Shown here: positions 24,201 to 36,200 of the stretch, one piece after another
Numbering within the stretch: the first letter of the stretch is position 1
Layout: each line of letters starts with the position of its first letter
Source of the DNA: Scilla litardierei
Lineage: Eukaryota > Streptophyta > Magnoliopsida > Asparagales > Asparagaceae
Assembly (NCBI GenBank): GCA_030789695.1
Contig: CM061139.1
Span: 202,837,641 to 202,901,640, forward strand
Reading direction: 5' to 3'
DNA length: 64,000 nucleotides
Position numbers and translations under genes: made by a program
Notes under the pieces: generated by a model
The model's input: only the letters and a program-made list of their open reading frames with translations
Database searches by the model: none
Told to the model about the DNA's origin: nothing

Positions 24201-27200
24201 GTTTTAAGAAATTTATGTCCTCAACATGTGTCTCTGTCATATCCATATCTGCTTCATTGTGCATGTATCCCACGCTCGTGTTTAAACTTCCTAGAACTTG
24301 TGTAAATTATATGTTTAAAAATTGCATTGTTGGATGTCACCTTTTATTTTTTATTTGTTGTGTATGCATACATAATGATGTATTATAATATTTTATATAC
24401 CCGTGTACTCATACCCTACCTTTTACAAATTCGCCGTGTCCCATGTCCGTATCCATACTAGTACCCGCACCCATGCCTAAGTATATGCTGCCGAGGTGCC
24501 AATCTTGTTATTATATACTGTATAACCATTCTGCAATACTGTGCATATATTTATGCTTAGTATTTTGTGGTCTACAATGATAATTGAAACTTTTTGTTGG
24601 GAAGCTAATACAATCTAAGTCAACTTTGAAATCTTCTAGTTAATTGAACTAGCAATGCAAATAGGTCATGGTGATTTCTTTTTGTTGTTTTGGGTTGTTG
24701 GTAAGGTGTGGCCCAGAAGACCATTCTGGTGTGAGATTTCCACGTGGTTTGCACAGCGAGGGGAACAAGAAAAATTGCAATGGTTCTAAAAATCTTTTGA
24801 AATTCCCCGTCTGGACAATTTTAGGAAAGTTTGGCTGGTTGCAGTACTCTAATAGGATTTTCTAGGGGTTTTATGTAGAAAAAGATGATTTTTGATGGAA
24901 AGATGGGGTATTTGGTGGAAAGATATGATTTTTAGGGCTAGAAAGTGGAGAATTGGAATAAAAGGGGCTGTTTTTATTAATAATAAACTGAAAGTAAAGG
25001 ATTACAAGGATAAAGTTGAGACCTTTCGAGAGGATCTCGCTTACCAAGCCGCCGATTCGAGAGGAGGTCGTGCTCTCCAATGAAAAGATGGATAATTTCA
25101 CCTCAAACAAGTTTTCTTCATAATAATCCAGCATAAGCATCCCTAATGCTCCCCAGACTAACTTGAAAATGTAAAAGAACAAAAAGACCCCTAAACTGAC
25201 AATTACAAAATTGTCCTTATAAATCTGAAAATTACGAAAATGCCCGTAAATGGCCAAAATTACATCGCTATCATTAATATGTCCCCGAAATATCACCTTG
25301 TCCTCAAAGTGGTACCTGAAGTGAGTGGGCCATCTGCTCCAAGTGAGTTGCATGCCCCTTCCTGGGTCAAAAGGATAGGATTGGGCTCTTTTGCCTTTAA
25401 CGACGTCCGGAAGAAAGCCACGGTAGTCGTCAAGCATATCTGAAGGTCCTCTTTGCCCAAAACAGAATCGCTCACGCTCGAGAGGTCGTCCAACTAAAAA
25501 TCAAGGGCCTTGGGGCCCCGCATGCACCATGGCGGGTCCCGAGGAATGTCGTCGGGTCATGTCGAGCCCCGAAAAGGATCATCGGGCCATGTCGGACCAG
25601 CATAACTGCGAACATACCCTTATGGGCATTTAGGTCAGCGAGCAAGCCACGGCGGGCCTGCAAGAAAAAGCAGGCAACCGGAGGCATGTAGGAAAATTGC
25701 AGGTAGCTGGGGGCCTGCAAGATTCCTGCATGCAGCTGGGGGGCCTACAGTTTTTCTGTAGCCTGTCAGCTGGCTTGCAGGATGCCTGCAGGCTGCGGTG
25801 GGGCCTGCAGGAAACATATAGGCAGTCTGGGGGCTTGTAGGTTTCCTGTAGGATGTCGGCTGGCCTGCAGGAAACCTGCAGACTTTTGTTGGGCTTGCAG
25901 AAAATCTGCATGCTGCCTGTGGGCCTGCAGGTTGTCGTGGGACCTGCAAGTTTCATGCATGCAGCCTGGGGACCTGCAAGAGGCCACCATGGTCAGCGTC
26001 CCCCTCGTTGCCTCCCGCCACATCCTCGGAGTCACGATCCGCGTCAAAGTTATCGATGTTGTTCAGATTTGAAGCTGGATCATCTTTTTGAGGGACCTTC
26101 TCAAAGAAAGTGATTTTACCATTGCCGCTTTCCAAAGTTGCCACATTTTACCCTAGATTAAGTCGTTCGATCCCGTCGGATTGCTTAGCAGCCGCTATTT
26201 TCGAAATTTGTTGTGATATTTGCGCTAGGGTTTGCATAATGGCATCAAACGTTTTACTTTGTTGCTCCATCCACGCTTGATGCGAATCCTCGCAAGTTTC
26301 CGCTATCAGGATCTATGCTTTCATACCAGTTGATAAATTTTCTAGGGTTTTTTGTAGAAAAAGATGATTTTTGGAGGACAGATAGGATTTTTAGGGCTAG
26401 AAAGTGGAGAATTGGAATACAATGGGCTGTTTTATTAATAATAAACTGAAAGCAAATATTACAAGGATAAAGTTGAGATCTTTCGAGAGGATCTCGCTCT
26501 TCCAAGCCTCCAATTCGAGAGGGGGTCGCGCTCTCCAATGAAAAGAGGGATAATTTCTTCTCAAACAAGCTTTCTTCACAATAATCAAGCGTAAGCATCC
26601 CTAATCCCCCCCTAGGCCCATATATATAATAAACTGAAAATATAAAATATAAAATTACAAAAGGACATCTAAAACTGAAAATTACTAAAATGCAGCTAGA
26701 AATTTGAAAATTATGAAAACGCCACTAAAGGGCCAAAATTACAGATCTATCATACTCCAATTGAAATTATGCCTTGATGTGGACTCTAATGGAATTGCAG
26801 CATATACTCTTTACTTTTGTTTTCTCAAATGGTTTGGTTTTCTTTTCTTTTTCTTTTTCTTTTCGGTTTCCTTTTTCTTTGATTCCGCTCCCCCTTATTT
26901 TTGTGGAGTGGGACAGGTGATATGTGACCTTTCACAGTAATTTGTTCATGTGTATATAGTCGATAATTTCTTTACAACTAGGTTTACTCCCTGATATGCA
27001 AGTGACAGCATATTTTTGATGGTGAAGGGATGTTTACTTTTGGAACATGGACAAGAGATATTTTATATCAGGACATTCCATGTTCTCTTTTTGGCATCTA
27101 CCTCTTCGTCCTCTCTTTGTATTGATCATTCCCTGGTTTTGATTTAAGCAGCCCTAGTTTTGTTCTGAGCCCAGCCCACACCTTCCTGGATCGGACATCT

Positions 27201-30200
27201 TGCTGTTACCCATCTCCCAGTCTCCTACCTCCCACCATGGGTCGGTGAATACGAAATTGATCATTAGTTGAGGAAAGTTGTTGGAAGGGAAGTAACTTAA
27301 TTCAAAGAAAAAACAGTGTTTTTGTGTTGACTCCTATTATGTCTTCAATGTCATTTCTTTGTGGACTTGATGAATGTTCTTTCATGTTTTAGTTGTCAAC
27401 GACAGTCCTCCAATTTTAGGCATGTGAGCATGATTATATATGCATTGTCATTTTGAATTGTTAACTGGCTTATGTATAACAATCTTTTAAGTAAACACTT
27501 TACAGGCGAATCTGGCTCTTGTGCAGTCTGACTTAGAAAGATTAAAAGCAAAACCCTGGATGCATTATTTGGCGGGATGTATAATAATGTTCTTCTCTTA
27601 CAACTTTTGGATTGTTATGTGCTCAGTTTTTCTAGTATGTGTTTGTCATGGCTGCATTATGCGAGTGGAGTTGACCTCTGTTATATGGTATTGCTTTCTT
27701 AAGCAGATTGAATTATCAAAGTCTCCATCTTAATATTATACTACATGTCTTCTCCATAATATAGTTCATATAAAGGATCTTGTGAACCCTTAGACAGTTA
27801 AGATGCTTGTTTATCACGGGTACATGGAGACCTGTGTGTGGCAAATGACCCAATACTCAATATGCTAGTTTTGTTGGCAGTTGTCGCCCGATTTAATCTC
27901 TACTCTACATCACTGTAAATTATAATGTTTGGTGTGCTGGATGCCAGCTTTTCTTTGGGAATTCAGTTTACTGTCAGTCTATTCTTAAACTCTAGCATAA
28001 CAAACTTCTCCTAATTTATGCCTTCATGGCAATTGCTTAAATTGATGTTTCTCATTAGTCTTTACCATCGCTTTCTTAACTAGGGACACCTGTGGACTCA
28101 TAATTGTTAATAGATTTGTTTCTGGTAAAGCCTCAAACTATTAGGAGTTATAATAAGTTGAACTAAAAAGGTAAAACAGATTTTCAGATTGTTCTTAGGA
28201 TTTATATATTTTCAATCCATAAGTCTGATTATGGTTATAGTATTTACTTCAGGTTTTACTTGGGGTTATGTCATTGGATGCCAGTATAGTGCCGACATCA
28301 CACAAAAAGAAAATATAAGAAAAAGCAATATCACTTAGTTTTATATTCATAAATAATCGAATTACTACCTTCAGTTCATGTATTCACTCCTTAGATTTTT
28401 CATATTTGCTCTTTAGATTTTTCGTATGCCAATGAAATGGTAATTTTTAATAGCAAATTGTATAGTTCTAGGAGTGATACCATTCTGTCAAGAAACCAAA
28501 TCTAGATGCAATGGCAAGCTCTCTTTTCTTACATCTCAACTTGCCCATGCTGTTATAACTATATATAAGGTGAGTTTTTAAGAGAAAAGATGGGAACTCA
28601 AACTAGAGTTCCCCATACTATGTGTTGATCCAGTGGTTGTTACACACTAAAGTTTGTCACTTCCCCAACTATAAACGTGTGGCACTTTCAAAAGAAACAT
28701 ATGTACAACCAAATATACTAGGCTTCACCCTCCAATTACATGCAGAAAATAACCACCCCCCCCCCCCCCCCCCCCGCGGGAAAAAACAACAACAACCACC
28801 ACCAAAACCATAGAAAACAAAAGAACAACATAAAAACAAACCAATCAAGCCAGCAGCATTATCCGAACCCACATCCTTAGCACAAGAGTTTAATCTCCAC
28901 CTCATCTTTAGTTTGAGCCCTGAGAGGCACATCCTCAATGACCATCTCACTACCACGTACCTCATACTCTGACAGTGTAGAAGTAAGCCAAAACCTCTCT
29001 CTTCATCCTTGCTCCTCTTCATCAATGATTTCACTTTCAGAAGTAGCAGCACTAGTCTGAACTCTGGCATCATGAAGCTCCAGCCACCCCTTTCCTGTGA
29101 AACCTCGCAAAACAACACAATATTTATCCCCATCCAAACCTACATAATCATGCATATATCTGTATCAAATTGTACACGGTACTCATTATTTGGCAGCACA
29201 ACAGGATTCTAACCGGACCAAGACCTTTTTTTCCCAAATGAATTTCTAGTAATCCCTTAGAAACAACCACATCAGTAGGCACAATAGCATGCATGCAAAA
29301 TTTACAAAAAGTGGCAGACGTAGTGATCTGGGTATCAAAGTATACACATGGAGATAAAAGATGTGAGACTCAATTAAGTTCTCTATGGTTGGGTTCGAGC
29401 CCAAGTGGAACTATCTGATTAGACCATGGTTTGTAGTGGTTTTATTTTATTTTATTTTATTATGAAATAAGTTTAGTCTCACATTGGTTGAGAAGAGAGA
29501 ATGGTATTAGTTGTAAGCCTGAGAAAGTTTGAGAGAATAAGCCTCAAGACTGGTTTTGTTGATCAATGAAAAGTTTGAGAGATTAAAAATACTAAAACCT
29601 GAGAAAGGTCTACGTTGACGAGAAGTCAACTACTTGGTGAGAAAATTCGAACCCCTAAATTTCTCCATTCTTTCCTAATTCACTAATTTCCCCAAAATTT
29701 TCTGGTTATACATCACATAGATTCAAAAATCCAGATAAGAAGCACAAAGTCTAGGTTTATCCTCATCAATCACCAACTCAGTATCAGTGAAAAGCACAAA
29801 GTCTAGGTTTATCCTCATCAATCAACAACTCAGTGCACAAAGTATAAGTTGTAGGGCCATGATCAAGAAAGTTCTCACCTTTATCTTGATGTGTATCAAC
29901 CATTCCTTTTTCTTTTGCATATCTCGAAGACTGGCTTGAAGCCCCTTCCCGAGTATGCGAAAGAACTTTATCTTCATTAACCTAATCTTTATCAATAGAA
30001 AAATGCTAGATTGGATGAGATCTAGCCCCCCAAATCACCATGAGGTTGCTGAAATTGTTGAAAAGGAACAGATCCACAACCATTACCACTAGAAAATCTA
30101 CCAATATTCAGAGATTTGAACCCTCGTCCCTTACCTTGACCAAAACCCATAAACAAGTAAGGTTAGGTTCAAAGATCAAAACTTTTGGATTATACCACCA

Positions 30201-33200
30201 TCTTCTCCCTTCTGTAAAGATTGCTGGAATGGTTGATTAGGTATAGATCTACCACCATCACTACTAGAAGAACGGCCGACAACTTGAGAGTTGAATCCCA
30301 ATCATGATCTTAACCAACACTCGGATCCAAATTAGGGTTTCTCCCCCCAGGTCTGAATCCGTTCAAATCTCCATCCATGTGGGCATTAGACTGCTCAAAC
30401 ATCTACTTCTTGCAAACCTTCACATATGGTCCAAACCATCACAATATATTGTGAAGCACTGCATCGGGTCCATGCATTCATTCATCGTGTGAGATGAATC
30501 CACGCAAAAAAGCATATTCTCTTTTTTCTCATGAATTCAGCAGACAATTTACAAGAAAGAGAAGAAGAATCAACTGGTGATGATGAAGGAAGAGAACTCT
30601 TCGGGTTAGGGATTTTGGCAAGCAATGCTTTATATCCCAAGTCTTTATCAAAATTGTTATATGGACCAGCAGAATTTAGACCCAAGAATCGCACCACTCG
30701 GCAACGAATGCCACTAATCTGATCAAGGTTTTTTCCCCCTAAATCCCCACATTTAGATCTAAATCCACCATTAAAACCAAAAAACCGCTCTGGATGAAAG
30801 CATGAAAAAAAATGATAGGGACATTGACCTTGGGGGCCCAGGTGCACTCATTTTCTCTTCATATAAAAGTGAGTTAAGTCTTTTAAGAATTGTTTTATTA
30901 TTTTATAAGGTGAATTCTTCTTTCACTTAATATTTCTTTTCGTACTCCTGCCTATTCTCAACTATTTATGATGAGCTAGAGATGCATGTAGGTTGGATCT
31001 GGTTGTGCTTAGGGCCAAACCATGTTTAACCTAGAATATAAGTGCATTAACCGAACCTCCAACGCAACTGGTTCTTCCTAACCCATTAAATTTTCATTTT
31101 CTTGTTATGATCGGGTTGGATCGGATTGAACTATCACTGTTATAGTCAATTCAATGCATCCATGCATATGTTCATAATTTCGAACTTAAGAAAATAATAC
31201 ATTTATGAGTACAATAAAATACCAGAAATAAGCTAGGTCTCTAAAGGTAGAAATTTTCTTGTGTTTATATACAAATACCAGAAATCTTGGCCGCTTATGT
31301 AATATCATGTTGACATAGGCTTGTGTTAAAGCTTAAGACAGACCCTAGTCACCTGTATCAAAAAAAATTGGTTAGATTTTCCCAACCCATGCCCAACCCA
31401 ACATGATGGATACCTTGCTCATCTGGTTAAAAACTTGTGTTGGTCACATGTCAGTTTCTGGTTAATTCGACTTGCTTGCATCCATTTGCTGTGCACTAAG
31501 GCTAGATTATGGTTTCGATACTTGCTTCATATGAATTAAATTAGTATCCATCTTGCATGAAAAAGGAAAATCTACCTTCTTTATTCTTGATGACAAGTCT
31601 ATACTTGAGAGAGAGATTGAAGGATTATGAAAAATTTATTCTAGGCAATAGACATCATTTCTTGTGTTGTTCATACAAGATGGATGCCAAATTGCTTCAC
31701 AGAAAGTGAGCTTCTGAAAGATTATATGTTCCTGGTGTATGATATAAATGGTCGAGAATGAATAAGAATAAGATGAAACATACTTTGTATACAAGTAGTA
31801 AATTTGCAGAGTAGAGACTAGGCCAAGAAAATCTTCCTTGTAAAATTCTAAGGAATGTTTAAATATTTGTTTTTAAAAAATATGCTCCTTAACATGCGAG
31901 ATCTAGATAGAGAGCCTGGGATATAAATCAAAAGAACTTGTGAATGCATCTCTATTTCGTGTTGTCTCTATATTGGGCTCAGGGCCAGAAATGTGCAATT
32001 CATTATACCAACTATTTCATAGTCATAGAGAAAAGCTAAGAGTAGATGAATGAATTCATACGACAGGTATTAGTTCACTTATTTAAGGATAAATGTCATA
32101 TTTGACATCTATTCCCCTGCCGCCGCCGCCTCCATTTTACTCGTCTTTTGTATGGTAATGTCTGCACTATACTGGATTGAGATTATAACTCCAAAGCAAA
32201 CATTTTTTTGTTTTTTTGGCTGGGACTGCTGGGGTCTTTATGGTAAGCCATTTCTCAGGGACATATATCAAGCGTGTAACATTTTAGTTTTTAATCATTC
32301 ACCTTTGGTTGACATGCTTGGCGGTCGGTCTGTGACATGTCTTGATTTTAGTGATACATATCCATTTCTGGTGCTAATAACATGTCTTTCTTCATACAAT
32401 CAGTGACAATAGTCAATGGGCTCAGTGTGAAGATTGTTCCAAATGGCGCAAGCTACCGGTTGATGCTCTTTTGCCTTCTAGGTGGACATGCTGTGAGAAC
32501 AAATGGGATCCGGAAAGGTAGCTAGAACAACAAAGTTTTTCTGTCTTAAAGTAGGTTTTTACTGACATTCACCTTCCTACGTTTATTTCCATTAAGTAGC
32601 TGATACCTTGTCAGCTATGTGGCTTTAAATGAATTGTGTGGTTGAGTAATTTTAATCCATCATGTCGCTTAGTTTAATATCTGAGATCATGTAGATGAAT
32701 GCAAGTTAAGCACTTGATGATAATATCTCTCTACCGAAATTTCCATCTAGCTCCAAGATTTCAGACTCTTGGCACATGCTTAGAAACTATTTTTGTTTTT
32801 AATATCTTGTGGTTAGAACCATTGGATGTCCCTGATACGTCGTGCCTTTTTTGCATGGAAAAGCCACTGGAATAACATGTAATGTAATTGCTTCTAAAAG
32901 GGGTGTTAGAATGGGGGAGCTTACAGTGATTAATTTTATTCATTGTGTCTTAAACAAGCGGAATACTTTGTATTTTTCTCTTTGGCTTTCTTTGTGCTTT
33001 TGCTTATAGTACCTTAAGCAGTATCATAATCTGGGAGATTTTAAAGGGCTCTTTAGTTGACAAGTTTCCAACTGCATGACCAATAAGATGGATTTTGGTA
33101 CAGAAAACTTATCATCTCAACCTTCAATTGGTTAGAATTAAAATTTTGGTTTCTCATTCTTTGGTTCTTTGTCATCATTACTGTAATAAATTCATTTATA

Positions 33201-36200
33201 GAGAAAAACAATCTGTATAAACCATTGTAATTATCATCACATCATTCAATTGGAATCTATATCTTCTTAGTGGTCATCTACCGAGCACACACGAATCCAT
33301 GTTTGACGGAAAACTTTGTGACCGCTGTCAACATAACATAAATGCCCACAATTAGTGAGAAGTTCCTGGCCAAGAAATGGGGTTGGCGTAGATCGGGTGA
33401 GCAATGGAATGTACGAAATCCTACCTAAATGGCTTTGTAGTCTAACCTTGTGCAACTAGGAGCAACCTCCAACGTTCTCTTAGAGCAAGGCAAAGAAATG
33501 AGGTTTTGGTCGAAACTACGAATTTTGGAAACTACGAATTTTGGTTTCGAAGGGGCGAATAAAACTGCATTTGAATCTTAATTTCGATCGGGTTTGGTCA
33601 ATTTCAATCAAAATTGACTGAAACCGACTGCAACTGAGGTTGAGGTTGCCTAAACTTAAGTCTAATAAAGTATATGTTTGGGTTCAAATATCTGAGTACG
33701 TTTGAACAGTATATATTAAAAATCCATTAAAACTCTAAAACTTGTATTATAAAAATTATAGAAGTTCATTAAAACTCTAAAAATTATTTTATAAATGCAT
33801 TGTTATAGAAATATACTAGTCATAACCCGTGAGCATAGGTCACTGGGCATTCAAAATATTCCCCTTAAAAATTTAAACCCATTCAAAATCTTCACCCAAA
33901 AAAGTTTACAGCTTCTTCAAAATTTCCCCCAAAAAATTTACAGCCACCTTCAAAATATTCCCCCAACAAAAAAACTCAATCGCATTCAAACTAAAAATTA
34001 GTTTCCCTAGGAAATTTAATTCCTCCAAAGTGTACTTCCTTCCAGATTTAGTTCCATCCAAAATTTTAAATTAAAATTCAGTTCTTCCTAGAAAATTCAG
34101 TTCCCCAAAGATTTTAGTTCCCTTCAAAATTTAGTTTCTTTCAGATTTAGTTCTTTCAAATTTTAAAATTTTAGTTCCCCAAAATTTAATTCCCTTCAGA
34201 TTTAGTTTCTCCAAAATTTTTACGGTTTTCGCCCCAAAATTCTCCTCCAAAATTTTTTAAAGGGTTTCTGATACGAACTAGGGCACAAAAGTGGGTAAAA
34301 ATAGGATTTTTATTTGATAAACTCTCAAAGATAACAATAAGATAACTGGATCTCTTGTTGTAGAGTAGATCCACCTCTCCTAACTTTTGTAAGGTAAAAG
34401 CCTAAACCTCTTCTAGATATCTCTAGGAAAAATGGTAGAAAACAATCACTCAAATATTCGATAAAGAAAACTAGGGCCGGTCGGCCACTTTTATTCCCAC
34501 CCGTAGTGCATAAAGTAAATACTCTCTGACTTGTAGTGTGCATAGCAATTTTACTCCTTGAGCTTCCTTTGCTTATGGACCTTGTGCTTGTGCCTCCTCT
34601 CGTACGTAATGATCGTATCATTACTCCCCCCAAAAGTGCAACCTTGTTCTTAAGGTGGAAGTCTGAAAACTGTCTGCAGATTGTATCGAAAAGCTCCCAT
34701 GTGGCCTCATGATCTGGTAGTCCACTCCACTGAATCAGCACCTCCGAAGATCCTGGTCGAACCTGTCGCACTTCATTGACCGCCTCGGGCTCTAGTAGTA
34801 CATCCATGTCCTCTGTCACCGTATGGATAAGGTCGCTGATGCTGAATGGTCCCCAATTGTCTTCCGTAGCTGTGACATATGGAACACCGGGTGTATAGCA
34901 GAAGTGGGAGGTAACCGCAGCCTGTAAGCTACCTTCCACACCCAAGCCTCAACCTCATAAGGTCCATAATAGTGCGATGCCATCTTGGCGTTACGCCTCT
35001 GCACTACTGAACTCTGCCTGTACGGCCCCAGCTTCAAATAGACCATGTCTCCCACCTCAAACTACATGTCCTTGCGATGCTTGTCCACCTTACATTTCAT
35101 GATTTGTTGGGCCCGCCTCAGATGTTGCTTCAACTCTTCCAGCACTCTGTAACGCTCCGTCAACTGCTATAATAAACCAAGTGTGGAGGCTCTCTGCCAT
35201 ATAGGATTTTGAACGGAGTCATCTTTGCAGCGGAATGGTACGAGGTGTTGTACCAATATTCTGCCCAAGGGAGCCATGTCGCCTACTGCCTAGGTGACCC
35301 CGATGCAAAATATCGTAAGTTGGTCTCCACGCTCCTATTCACCACCTCTGTCTGCTTGTCGGTCTGAGGATGGTAGGATGTGCCTCACCTGAGCGCGGTC
35401 CCCTGCAGTCGGAACAGCTCCTTCCAAAAAGTGCTCATGAAGACTTTGTCCATGTCAGAGACAATAGAAGCTGGATACCCGTGTAACCTAATAACCTCCT
35501 TCAGAATGCTGATGCAACCGTCGTCGCCGTGTATGGATGTCGCATAAACACGAAATGAGCGTACTTGCTGAGGCGGTCTACCACAACAAAAATGCCCGTG
35601 TACTCCTCAGACTTCGGTATCACATCAATAAAGTCCATCGAGATATCCTCCCACACCCTCTCTGGCAGTACCAAGGGCTGTAAAAGTCCGGCGGGAGCAA
35701 TCGCTTGATACTTGTGACGTTGGTAAACGTCACAATCTGCCACGAGCTGAGCCACATCCTTTCGCATACCCGACCAATAAAGCTCTCGTGCCATCTGCTG
35801 GTACATCAGGTATCCCCCTGAATGTCCTCCCACTACGCTGCTGTGGAACTCCTGAAACAGTAGTGGAATGTGCGACGATCTCCGTGGAATCATCAAACGC
35901 TCTCTGTAACCATGGTAGTCACCAGAGTTCTATGCCAGCGCTTCCCGAATTCGCTGCATTTCCTCATCTGCCTCAATCTCACGTAAGAGGGAATCCCCAC
36001 TAATCACCACTGGCCCGGCCATAGCCAAAATCTGTACCCCCTCCCTGCGAGATAGCGTATCAGCCGTCTTGTTATCTAAGCCGGGATTGTAGTCGATCTC
36101 AAACTTGTACCCGCTCAACTTAGACAATCATCGTTGGTGCTCTTTCGCCACGATATGCTGCTCCAGTATGTATTTCAAGCTCCTCTGATCTGTCCTCACT

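Larger units (their letters stand above)
24850..26752 (-). mobile_element. Short non-autonomous LTR retrotransposon (1.9 kb) with minisatellite interior
   Basis: Target duplication TACTC at 24845-24849 and 26753-26757. LTRs of 424 and 422 bp bound a 1.06 kb interior. On the minus strand the 5' LTR is at the right. It is followed by a PBS-like TGGTATGAAAGC, a short gag-like N terminus ([17 protein letters not shown]), a 30-bp minisatellite and sequence resembling the CACCTTGAGGACAAGGTG box before the 3' LTR. No protease, RT or integrase is present, so it depends on another element. Confidence 0.88.
26758..32403 (+). other. VAL intron between microexon and CW exon, remainder
   Basis: About 5.6 kb of AT-rich intron. 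Contains a pyrimidine tract (26,844-26,880), a 20-bp poly-C run, a decayed coding-like region (28,860-30,850) and a 52-bp tandem repeat. The rest shows nothing I can name. Confidence 0.5.

Noticed and set aside
25651..25990. CRISPR-like array of 30-bp regularly spaced units
   Set aside because: The repeats are contiguous with no unique spacers, lie inside a plant retrotransposon and vary between units. This is a minisatellite.
27504..27733. Possible extra VAL exon after CAG at 27,503-27,506
   Set aside because: The phases of the exons at 23,425 and 32,404 join directly into the expected VAL sequence, and the peptide is hydrophobic with no family match.
29386..29400. GGTTCGAGCCC-like sequence, a possible tRNA T-arm
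   Set aside because: No acceptor stem, D-arm or anticodon arm can be built around it.
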